Notes under the pieces: model-generated
Seen by the model: only the letters and a program-made list of their open reading frames with translations
Database searches by the model: none
Told to the model about the DNA's origin: nothing
In this document: piece by piece, positions 43,389-51,058 of the stretch
Position numbering within the stretch: position 1 is the first letter of the stretch
How the letters are laid out: every line of letters starts with the position of its first letter
Made by a program: the position numbers and the translations under genes
Assembly (NCBI GenBank): GCA_034663635.1
Contig: JAXDJH010000017.1
Span: 98,819 to 162,818, forward strand
Length of the DNA: 64,000 nt
Source: JAXDJH01 sp034663635
Lineage (GTDB): Bacteria > Actinomycetota > CADDZG01 > WHSQ01
Direction of reading: 5' to 3'

Positions 43389-44573
43389 TTGAACATCGTC
43401 TTCAGTCCGTCCGATCGGCCCACTCTGGGGGCCGAGATCGAGGTCCAGCTCGTCGACGAGGCGGGCGCACTCGCTACGGACACGGCCGCGACAAAGATCC
43501 TGTCCGAGCTGGGGGATAACCCCGGTTACAAGCACGAGCTCCTCGAATGCACAGTCGAGGTCATCACCGACGTCTGCCCGACGGTTGGAGCCGTGCGCAA
43601 GGACCTCGGGGACAAGGTCGAGCGCCTCATCGAGGTCTCCGAACGGCTCGGCTACCGGATCGTTTGCACGGGAACCCACCCGTTCTCGTCGTGGCGCGAT
43701 CAGACGGTCTCGCCCGACCCTCGCTACCACCGCCTGATCGAGAACTGCCAATGGACGGCGCGCCGTCTACTCATATTCGGAGTCCACACGCACGTTGGAG
43801 TCGGCTCGGGCGAAGAGGCGATCGCCATCTCGAACAGCCTGGCGACTTTCATCCCACACTTCCTTGCGCTGTCATCGTCGAGTCCTTACTGGCAAGGCCG
43901 GGACACCGGACTGGCGTCCGTACGGTCAAAGGTCTTCGAATCCCTGCCGACCGCGGGGCTCCCGTATCAGATGGACAACTGGGGCCAGTTCCAACGTTTC
44001 ATGCGCACCCTCATCGGAGCAGGGACGATCCGTAGCATCCGCGAGGTGTGGTGGGACATCCGTCCGCACCCAGGGTTCGGCACGCTCGAGCTTCGTATCT
44101 GCGATGGCATCCCGACGATGGACGAGCTGTGCTCGATGGTTGCCCTCTCGCAATCGCTTGTGGTGTGGCTAGGTGAGCGATACAACTCGGGCCTCGACCT
44201 TCCGACCCATCAAGCGTGGACGATCCGCGAGAACAAATGGCGGGCGGCGCGCTACGGACTGGACGCAGAGATCATCCGCGACGAAGAGGGCAACCTCATG
44301 TCGTTGCGTCGCTCGATCGGCGACATCGTCGAGCGTCTAGAACCCATCGCCGAGCGACTCGGTTGCTTCGAGGACCTTCAAGGGGTCAACACGATGCTCG
44401 AGCGCGGGACGTCCGCGACGCGTCAGCGGGAGGTCTACAGCCACACAAAGGACCTCTCGCAGGTAGTGGATGCCCTCGTTGAAGAGATGAAGACGGGCAC
44501 GCCTAAACCATTGCCCGGCGGCGACCTAGTAGGCGGGACGGTGGTGCACGGCACTCCGCTCTCGGGGGAGTAG
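43389..44573 (+). CDS. Carboxylate-amine ligase, YbdK/GCS2 family (glutamate-cysteine ligase-like)
   Basis: 394 aa, TTG start with GAGAGGGG upstream. Family motifs are PTLGAEIEVQLVD near the N-terminus (metal-binding Glu residues), HELLECTVEVITDVCPT, FGVHTHVGVGSGEEAI and WWDIRPHPGFGTLELRICDGIPT. The GCS2 family joins glutamate to an amine such as cysteine; YbdK members often have weak glutamate-cysteine ligase activity. The product could be gamma-glutamyl-cysteine or another amide. No gshB or mycothiol gene is adjacent. Expression may be controlled by the structured leader. Confidence 0.88.
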   Translation: MNIVFSPSDRPTLGAEIEVQLVDEAGALATDTAATKILSELGDNPGYKHELLECTVEVITDVCPTVGAVRKDLGDKVERLIEVSERLGYRIVCTGTHPFSSWRDQTVSPDPRYHRLIENCQWTARRLLIFGVHTHVGVGSGEEAIAISNSLATFIPHFLALSSSSPYWQGRDTGLASVRSKVFESLPTAGLPYQMDNWGQFQRFMRTLIGAGTIRSIREVWWDIRPHPGFGTLELRICDGIPTMDELCSMVALSQSLVVWLGERYNSGLDLPTHQAWTIRENKWRAARYGLDAEIIRDEEGNLMSLRRSIGDIVERLEPIAERLGCFEDLQGVNTMLERGTSATRQREVYSHTKDLSQVVDALVEEMKTGTPKPLPGGDLVGGTVVHGTPLSGE

Positions 44574-44577
44574 CCCG

Positions 44578-46401
44578 TTACTCCTTAGGTCCGAGTACGC
44601 GCAGGTCACCTTGGCGCCTCGTCGCTCCTGTCTCGTCCAGCCACTCGCACAGGGGGACCGCGTATTTCCTGCTTGTGCCCAGAAGATCTCTGATGCCGGC
44701 CACGGTTATCGAGCCATCCGAACCGATGCGTTGCCGCACGAGCTGTCTCGCGCGCTGCGCGTTCGCGGCCGTTAGATAGAACTCGCCGATCCGGACGAGC
44801 TCACCGGTCTCGGTCATGGAGCGGAGCAGCGCCGGATCCGTATTCAGTTCGCGCGCCAACGGAGGCGCGAACCCGCCGGCTTCGATCGTCTCCACGATGC
44901 GAGCGCGCTCGGCCGTTTGTTCGGGGCTCAACTCGACGGAGTGGGTGCCCAGGCCGACGACAGATCCATCCACCGCCACTCCCTCGCAGCGCGCGAGCAG
45001 AGCGTCGAACTCCTCAGCCGCAAGTCCAGTCTCGGCTCGAAGGGCTTCGCGCTGAATCCCGCGGTCAAGTGGCCGTGCCGAGTGATGCTCCTCGATGATC
45101 TTTATGAGTTGGCTCTCGAGGGTTTCGAGATGAGAGGCCGACATGAGTGCGCCGCCAAGTTCGATGACTCCCGCCGGCGTCGCCAGAAGGCCGGCTCGGA
45201 AGAGTGCGACCTTCTGAGGGATCGCGCCCTCGTCTTCAAGCAGAGCTGTCAGGGCCTCTACATCGCTCCCACCCAAACGCCGTAGGAGGTCGGCTCGAAT
45301 CGGATCGCGCCGTCGAGCAGCTCGCGGCAGGGGATCGAGAACGCGGCCCCCACCGATCGTCGCGATGCGTCCTGCATCGCGCAGCACGAACCGATCCCCC
45401 CTCCGCAACGGCAGCGGTTCTTGCAAGACGATCTGCGCAGGGCCGGTCTCGCCCGATCTCAGAGGACCGGTCGGCAGCTTGATACGTACGGGAGTCTCGG
45501 CCGAACCGACGTACAAGAGATGTGAGCCCTTCGCGGTCAGTTCGTGCTCCCGACCCGTCATCGCTGAAGGCGCCAGGGTCACTTCCGCATCGAAGCGGCG
45601 AGTGACCGGCCACCCTCCGGGTTTGACAACGACATCGCCGCGGGCCGTTCCGGTGCGCTCGAGTCCCACGAGGTTCAGGGCCGTCCGATTCCCGGGCCCG
45701 ATGTTCGAGACCTCTTTCTTATGTGACTGGATCGCGCGAATGCGTGCGGTCCGCGAGCGCGGAGCGAGTTCGATCTCGTCGCCGACGTTCAATTGCCCTC
45801 CGTTAAGCGTTCCCGTCACCACCGTCCCGGCCCCCGAGATCGTGAATACGCGATCGATCCATAAGCGTGGGGTACCCAGATCCGAAGGCGACGGCGCGGT
45901 CTGGATGACTTCGTCGAGCGAGGCGACGAGCTCGTCGATCCCTTGGCCGGTGACCGCGGAGCAAGCGACGATCTTCGCCCCCCGAAGGCTCGAGGCATCG
46001 ATCCGCCTGCTTACGTCCTCCTTGACTGTGGCCAGTGTCTCCGGGCCGACGGAGTCCGCTTTTGTCAGGGCGACTACGCCGGTTGAGATCCCGAGCGTAT
46101 GGATGATCGAAAGATGTTCGGCCGACTGAGGCTTCCAACCCTCATTCGCGGCGACGACGAAGAGGCAGATCGAGATGCCTCCTGCACCCGAGAGCATGTT
46201 GGAGATGAAGCGCTCGTGACCCGGTACGTCTATGAGCCCGATCTCGTTGCCGGATGGCAGCGTCAGCCAGGCGAATCCGAGGTCGATGGTCAGACCTCTC
46301 CGCTTCTCCTCAGCGAATCGATCCGGGTCGATCCCCGTGAGCCTCTCGACCAACGTCGACTTTCCGTGGTCGACGTGTCCTGCCGTTCCGATTACGTGCA
46401 T
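44578..46401 (-). CDS. selB: Selenocysteine-specific translation elongation factor
   Basis: 607 aa. The GTPase domain begins IGTAGHVDHGKSTLVERLTGIDPDR, with DLGFAWLTLP (SelB form of the EF-Tu effector), DVPGHERFISNML and ALTKADS. Domains II-III follow, then C-terminal winged helices (about 400-607; REALRAETGLAAEEFDALLARC, GSITVAGIRDLLGTSRKYAVPLCEWLDETGATRRQGD) that bind SECIS RNA. It delivers Sec-tRNA to UGA codons. selA lies 7 kb away; selD and tRNA-Sec are not in the window. Confidence 0.95.
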   Translation of the reverse strand: MHVIGTAGHVDHGKSTLVERLTGIDPDRFAEEKRRGLTIDLGFAWLTLPSGNEIGLIDVPGHERFISNMLSGAGGISICLFVVAANEGWKPQSAEHLSIIHTLGISTGVVALTKADSVGPETLATVKEDVSRRIDASSLRGAKIVACSAVTGQGIDELVASLDEVIQTAPSPSDLGTPRLWIDRVFTISGAGTVVTGTLNGGQLNVGDEIELAPRSRTARIRAIQSHKKEVSNIGPGNRTALNLVGLERTGTARGDVVVKPGGWPVTRRFDAEVTLAPSAMTGREHELTAKGSHLLYVGSAETPVRIKLPTGPLRSGETGPAQIVLQEPLPLRRGDRFVLRDAGRIATIGGGRVLDPLPRAARRRDPIRADLLRRLGGSDVEALTALLEDEGAIPQKVALFRAGLLATPAGVIELGGALMSASHLETLESQLIKIIEEHHSARPLDRGIQREALRAETGLAAEEFDALLARCEGVAVDGSVVGLGTHSVELSPEQTAERARIVETIEAGGFAPPLARELNTDPALLRSMTETGELVRIGEFYLTAANAQRARQLVRQRIGSDGSITVAGIRDLLGTSRKYAVPLCEWLDETGATRRQGDLRVLGPKE

Positions 46402-46411
46402 CGCATCTAGA

Positions 46412-46445
46412 AAGAGCCGGTCGACCTCAAGGTCGACCGGCTCTT
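46412..46445 (-). terminator. Perfect 16-bp hairpin terminator of the haloperoxidase transcript
   Basis: AAGAGCCGGTCGACCT and its exact complement surround a two-base loop centre. On the minus strand the hairpin is followed by TTTCTAG and then the selB start codon 10 bp on, so it separates the haloperoxidase operon from selB. Confidence 0.85.
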
Positions 46446-46461
46446 CACGACTCGGTCCTAA

Positions 46462-47964
46462 CTAATCTTGCTCTGCGCGTGCTATCGCGAGGTCCGCCAG
46501 CGCGCGGCCAAGGGTCAAGCCGGCGTCGTTGTCACTGCGGTAATGGATCCCACCGTAGAGACGCGACATCGCCGCTTCTTCCGCCAGTTGGTTCAACGTC
46601 TCGCCTGCGGCTGGGAAGAAGTAGCTGAGAAGCTTCCCGGCGGAGCCCGAGAACGTCGAGTGACCGCCCGGATAGGAGGGAAACGGCGGCGTGATTATCA
46701 ACGGCGACCAGACGTTCCGGTAGGTCGCGCGCGATGGATCCGCCTCGAGCTCCTCGTCGGTGCAGAGCTGGTCACCGCCGTCACATAGACGCCAGACCGC
46801 AGTGACGGGGCGGACGCTCCACCAGTGGTACTTGGCCTCGAAGAACGCGATGGAGGCGTCGGCCTCCGTCGCGCCCAATAGCGCGAACGCTTTCGTCGTC
46901 TCGTTCGAGTTCAAGCCGAAGTTCTTGACTAACTCGATCGCTATCGAGAACCAGTGGCCCGCCGGCGTGTAGGTACCCGGCCCGTCGTCCCAGAAATGTG
47001 CGATCGAACGCTGCTCGTCGGTGAGGCTTGCCTGGACGTCGACGACCTCGTGAAGCTCAGTCATGAACTCGGGGGAACCGTACGCAAACGGGCCGGGGAT
47101 CGTTGACCGCAACTGATCGGCAGTGCTCATCAACCAGGGTCGCCACTTACCGACGGCACCGCCGGTGGGCTGCTCGTATCCGGGCGGAGTTGTCTGCCAG
47201 TACTGATCCCCCTCCGGTCGCGGGTTGCTGAAGCCGCTGCCCGGGAATCCATCCTTCGATACGTGATCGATCACCGCTTGGGCAACCGACTGACCGAGAC
47301 TGCGTGCGGACTCGACGTCAGATCGGTAATTCGCTCCGGCCCACAAACGCGACTCGACCGATTGCGTTGCAAGCTCTTGGAAGTAGACCGGGTCCTGAGC
47401 GGGGAACAAGTAGGGCAGGAGCTTTTCTGCCGCTCCGGCCATCGCGGCCTGAACCGGTGCGTAGGTCGAGCCTCGTTTGCTTCCGGTCAGAGGATCGATC
47501 CGTCCGTCCATCGCGGCCGGGCTGGGCCGAGTGTCCGACGCGAACGCTTGGCGCGAATCCGCCGCAGCGATCATCGCGTCGTAAAGCCCTGTGTGGAAGA
47601 CCGCGAGAACTCGACCTGCTACGGGTGGCCTCGGCCGGAAGTCTCGGATTTCTTGAAGCACGACATTCGTCCAAGGGATGACCGCAGCCCCGTCGTTCCA
47701 CTTCTTGACGATGCGGTTGGTCTTCTTCGTGCGCTGCTTCTGAAGCTGGCGCAGTTCCTTGAGCTCGGTCCGGGTTTGAGGCGAGTTCGCGGGCGGTGGA
47801 GCGGGAAGCCTGAATTGATCTGGAGAGGTCAAGTGCCACGGCGTCCAGCTTGCGACCGTCGAGCTTGTGGCTCGAGGGGTTGCCGAAACGACCGTGCCGT
47901 TGACCGCCGCGATGGGCAGCGCCAGCGCGATGGCGAGTACGGCACAACGCAACTTCCTGATCAA
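46462..47964 (-). CDS. Secreted vanadium-dependent haloperoxidase-like PAP2 protein
   Basis: 500 aa from TTG 47964, with GGAGGAATCGG upstream; it overlaps the stop of the FG-GAP gene as TTGA. A signal peptide (1-26) is followed by an all-helical body. Vanadate-site motifs are KYHWWSVRP (Lys, Arg), SYPGGHSTFSG (Ser/Gly/His) and RLYGGIHYRSDNDAG (Arg, catalytic His). Such enzymes oxidise halides with peroxide or act as acid phosphatases; the variant PGGHS in place of PSGHA is common in bacterial members. A longer frame upstream belongs to the neighbour. Confidence 0.87.
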   Translation of the reverse strand: MIRKLRCAVLAIALALPIAAVNGTVVSATPRATSSTVASWTPWHLTSPDQFRLPAPPPANSPQTRTELKELRQLQKQRTKKTNRIVKKWNDGAAVIPWTNVVLQEIRDFRPRPPVAGRVLAVFHTGLYDAMIAAADSRQAFASDTRPSPAAMDGRIDPLTGSKRGSTYAPVQAAMAGAAEKLLPYLFPAQDPVYFQELATQSVESRLWAGANYRSDVESARSLGQSVAQAVIDHVSKDGFPGSGFSNPRPEGDQYWQTTPPGYEQPTGGAVGKWRPWLMSTADQLRSTIPGPFAYGSPEFMTELHEVVDVQASLTDEQRSIAHFWDDGPGTYTPAGHWFSIAIELVKNFGLNSNETTKAFALLGATEADASIAFFEAKYHWWSVRPVTAVWRLCDGGDQLCTDEELEADPSRATYRNVWSPLIITPPFPSYPGGHSTFSGSAGKLLSYFFPAAGETLNQLAEEAAMSRLYGGIHYRSDNDAGLTLGRALADLAIARAEQD

Positions 47965-49883
47965 ACCGATTCCTCCTTCAACTTCACAAGCTTGTCGGCC
48001 TTGACGTTCGTGATGACTTGCTTGATGCCGGACGGCCACTGGACGACGATCTTCCGTACGCTGCCGGCTTGGCCGAGGCCGAAATGCAGGACCTTGTCGC
48101 TGCCGGACGCGGTTCCGACCGAGCACATGACCGTCCTTGGTATCGGCAACTTGTCCCCGGCCACGAACGCGTTGACGCGCGCCCCGCACGCGTCCCTGTT
48201 GCTGACGGTGCCTTCCAGGTCCAGTTCGAGCCAATGCGCTCCGTGGTACTTGGTGATGTTCCTCCACAACTTGATCGTGTCGAGGTTGTTGGCGATCAGA
48301 ATGTCCATGCGACCATCACGGTCGAAGTCCGCGAAGGCGGTTCCCTTCGAGATTGCATTGGTGTCCGTCGCGCCACTCGGCGCGCTGAGGTCGTAAAACT
48401 TCTTTCGCCCGTCGGCGACAAACATCTCGTTCGCCTGTGGGTCGGGGAAGTCACGAAGGGGGCCGGCTGCGACGAAGAGGTCCTCCCACTTATCGAGGTT
48501 GAAGTCGTAGAAACCCATCCCCCAAGTGATCGTCTTTAGCGCAACGCGCTGCTCGTTCCTAGCGATCCCAACCCGCTTGCCTATGTCAGTGAACGTGCCG
48601 TCTCCTTCGTTCTGGAACAACCGGTTCTTCTCGATGTCGGAGAGAGCCATGTCGGTGTCCCCGTCGCGGTCGTAGTCGGACGGAGCGATGCCCATCGAGT
48701 TCATGATCACGCCCGCGCGAGAACCTGTGGAGACGTCGGTGAATTGCCAGGTGCCATCGGCGTTGGCACCGTCATTGCGCCAGAGATGGTTCTTGTCTGG
48801 ATCGCGGTTCCAGAAGTCGTTCCCAAGATAGATGTCTTGGTCTCCGTCGTTGTCGTAGTCGATCCAGATCACCGTGAAGGCTGCACCGATCGTGCTTCCA
48901 TCTGCACGAGTGGCGGGATCGTGCTCTACCAAAGCGGTTTGGTCTGTGAACGTACCGTCGCCCTCGTTGTGCCAAAGCTTGTCAAGGTGATACTCGAGCG
49001 GCTTGAGCTCGGTGCCCGTGCAGTGCGCGTAGTTGGCGACGTAGAGATCCAAGAAGCCGTCGTTGTCGTAGTCGCCCCAAGCCATGCTTGTGCCGTTGAG
49101 GTTGTCGCTGATCCCCGCGGCCCCCGTGACGTCCTCGAAGCTTCCGGTCCCATCGTTTCTGTACAACCGATCGGGCCCGTCGTTGGTGATGTAGAGGTCC
49201 TCATCACCGTCGTTGTCGTAATCCGCGAATGAGGCGCCTATTCCGACCGATCCATGGTTCGTTACGCCGTAGCCGGAAGCGAGGTCATCGAAACCACCCG
49301 CACCGTCATTGATCATCAATTGGGCATCGCGGTCGGGGTGCGGAACGTAGAGGTCGAGATCTCCATCGCCGTCCGTATCCCCCCACGCGGTGCCGACCAG
49401 CCATCGACCGCAGGTGTAATCCGGGTTCTGACTCGTGAGGCCGACCGAAGCGGTTATGTCTTTGAACCGAGGCACCGTTACGGCTGCTCTCGTCACCGTG
49501 AAATGGAGTGGCTTACCGGCCGGATTGCCGCTTTCGGTGACGAACATCGTGTACCTCCCCGGCTCCGGGAACCATTGAGCTGTCGTGGCCTCAACGGTTG
49601 TGGTCGCGGTTCCGTCGGCGGGAAGCGGGTTGGTCCAGTTGTCGAATGGAACCTCTTCGCCCGCTTCGTTCTTGACGTGGAAGATGAAGTCGAGCAACCG
49701 TTCGAACGAAGGGTTGTGAAGCTCGGCCGCGACCTTGAGGGGCGCGCCAAGAGGAAGCGACGTGCTCTTCGCAGAAAGGACCGCGTAAGGGAGGTCCTCC
49801 GGCGCGGCGACGGCCGGCAACATGGTCGCACTCAGAGCCAATGGAAGTGCAAGCGCGAACAGCGCGCGCGTTCTTTTCCTCAC
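47961..49883 (-). CDS. Secreted FG-GAP/VCBS repeat protein with ASPIC/UnbV C-terminal domain
   Basis: 640 aa from GTG 49883 (GGGGGC upstream). A signal peptide and an Ig-like domain (about 30-140) precede at least seven calcium-binding FG-GAP blades, each with a DxDxDG-type loop (DTDGDGDLDLY, DYDNDGDEDLY, DYDNDGFLDLY, DYDNDGDQDIY, DYDRDGDTDMA, DFDRDGRMDIL). The C-terminus has the UnbV motif (HWLELDLEGTVSNRDACGARVNAF, HFGLGQAGSVRKIVVQWPSG). It is coupled to the haloperoxidase gene, so the two probably act together outside the cell. Confidence 0.9.
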   Translation of the reverse strand: MRKRTRALFALALPLALSATMLPAVAAPEDLPYAVLSAKSTSLPLGAPLKVAAELHNPSFERLLDFIFHVKNEAGEEVPFDNWTNPLPADGTATTTVEATTAQWFPEPGRYTMFVTESGNPAGKPLHFTVTRAAVTVPRFKDITASVGLTSQNPDYTCGRWLVGTAWGDTDGDGDLDLYVPHPDRDAQLMINDGAGGFDDLASGYGVTNHGSVGIGASFADYDNDGDEDLYITNDGPDRLYRNDGTGSFEDVTGAAGISDNLNGTSMAWGDYDNDGFLDLYVANYAHCTGTELKPLEYHLDKLWHNEGDGTFTDQTALVEHDPATRADGSTIGAAFTVIWIDYDNDGDQDIYLGNDFWNRDPDKNHLWRNDGANADGTWQFTDVSTGSRAGVIMNSMGIAPSDYDRDGDTDMALSDIEKNRLFQNEGDGTFTDIGKRVGIARNEQRVALKTITWGMGFYDFNLDKWEDLFVAAGPLRDFPDPQANEMFVADGRKKFYDLSAPSGATDTNAISKGTAFADFDRDGRMDILIANNLDTIKLWRNITKYHGAHWLELDLEGTVSNRDACGARVNAFVAGDKLPIPRTVMCSVGTASGSDKVLHFGLGQAGSVRKIVVQWPSGIKQVITNVKADKLVKLKEESV

Positions 49884-50000
49884 CCGATGCCCCCTACTTT
49901 TGTCGACTGGCCCCCTGGGCATACTCACCCACGCAGCGAGGCTTCAGCAATAGACAATTCGGACCAAATACCCCCTGCTTGTATAGCTTAGGAGTCTCCC

Positions 50001-50672
50001 ATGGTCTCAACCGCAGCGCTTTTGGACGTCGACGGCACTCTCGTCGACACGAACTATCACCACGCCATCGCCTGGTATCGGGCGTTCAGGCAGAACGGGG
50101 AGATCCTGCCTATCTGGCGGATCCACCGGCACGTAGGGATGGGCGGAGACCAGCTGATCGAGGCTCTGTGCGGGCGCTCAGTCGAAAAGGAGAAAGGTGA
50201 CGACATCAGATCGGCTGAGAAGGCCCTCTATCTCACGTTCATTGACGAGGTAGAGCCGATCCAAGGTGCGGCCGACCTCATCGTCCAGCTCAAGAAGCGC
50301 GGCCATCCCGTGGTCCTCGCGAGTTCGGCCAAGGAGGATGAAGTGAAGCGTTACATCGACCTTCTGGGTGTGAACGACTCGATCGATGGTTGGACGACCT
50401 CCGCCGATGTCGAGAACACCAAACCCGAGCCGGACCTCGTACAGGCCGCCCAGGCGAAGGCCGGAGCGGAGGAGGCCGTTCTCATCGGCGACTCTGTCTA
50501 CGACTGCCTGGCGGCGAACCGCGCACAAATCCCGACAATCGGGCTTCTGACCGGCGGCTTCTCAGCCGACGAGCTTCTGAAAGCAGGAGCGGTCGCCGTC
50601 TACGACTCGATCCCGTCTCTTCTCGTCGATCTCGACGGCCCCCTCAGGGACCTCCTTCGAGGGGAGGTCTAG
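50001..50672 (+). CDS. HAD-superfamily phosphatase (phosphoglycolate-phosphatase-like)
   Basis: 223 aa. Motif I is LLDVDGTLVDTNY (Asp9, Asp11), motif II is VLASSAKED, Lys is in NTKPEPDL and motif IV is VLIGDSVYDCLAA. A helical cap lies between motifs I and II, as in subfamily IA phosphatases such as Gph and PhnX. The substrate is unknown. It is divergent from the FG-GAP/haloperoxidase operon and followed by a small ORF. Confidence 0.9.
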   Translation: MVSTAALLDVDGTLVDTNYHHAIAWYRAFRQNGEILPIWRIHRHVGMGGDQLIEALCGRSVEKEKGDDIRSAEKALYLTFIDEVEPIQGAADLIVQLKKRGHPVVLASSAKEDEVKRYIDLLGVNDSIDGWTTSADVENTKPEPDLVQAAQAKAGAEEAVLIGDSVYDCLAANRAQIPTIGLLTGGFSADELLKAGAVAVYDSIPSLLVDLDGPLRDLLRGEV

Positions 50673-50732
50673 TTCTAAAGGACTAGTCACTACCTGCCGA
50701 TAGAAGACCGCGGGCAGGAACGGAGGTAAGAG

Positions 50733-50870
50733 GTGACGCAGGTGATGGAAGCTCCGAGTTTCTGGCTCCCGGCAAGCGATGAGTGGCTCGATGAAACGGA
50801 TGCAGGAGAGCTGGTCGTCGCCCTGAGGGAACTGATCACGGAGCTCGTCGGCTGGGGGGTCGACGCCTGA
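50733..50870 (+). CDS. Small 45-aa protein
   Basis: GTG start with GGAGGTAAGAG directly upstream, the strongest ribosome-binding site nearby. The product is acidic (SDEWLDETDAGELV) with a C-terminal amphipathic helix (VVALRELITELVGWG). No family is recognised. It lies 60 bp after the HAD gene and ahead of two strong hairpins, so it may be the last gene of that transcript. Confidence 0.5.
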   Translation: MTQVMEAPSFWLPASDEWLDETDAGELVVALRELITELVGWGVDA

Positions 50871-50969
50871 TCGCTTCGGACTCACGCGACAACTGACGCG
50901 TTCGGCAAGTGGATCGGTTTGGGTTGAGGGGTCGACCCGGGTCCCGGATACACAGCCGAGCGTGAAACA

Positions 50970-51003
50970 GATGGATCGGGATCTCTCTGCCCCCCGATCC
51001 ATC
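50970..51003. terminator. Hairpin with 11-bp arms
   Basis: GATGGATCGGG pairs with CCCGATCCATC around a 12-nt pyrimidine-rich loop. It is about 100 bp past the small ORF and may be the first part of a tandem terminator. Confidence 0.6.
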
Positions 51004-51011
51004 GAGAGAAG

Positions 51012-51047
51012 AGAGAAAGCGACCGGTCGCCCCCGGTCGCTTTCTCT
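51012..51047. terminator. Perfect 15-bp hairpin, bidirectional terminator
   Basis: AGAGAAAGCGACCGG and its complement enclose a 6-nt loop; a T/C-rich stretch follows on the plus strand and an A/G-rich stretch on the other. It lies between the convergent small-ORF and metalloprotease genes, whose stop is 12 bp away. Confidence 0.85.
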
Positions 51048-51058
51048 TTCTCTAATGC

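Noticed and set aside
48980..49420. Recent DNA duplication in the FG-GAP gene
   Set aside because: The similarity is limited to the calcium-loop codons expected of blade repeats.
50868..50935. UGA read as selenocysteine at the end of the 45-aa ORF
   Set aside because: Read-through gives a short sequence without a known selenoprotein motif, and no convincing SECIS hairpin follows at the right distance.
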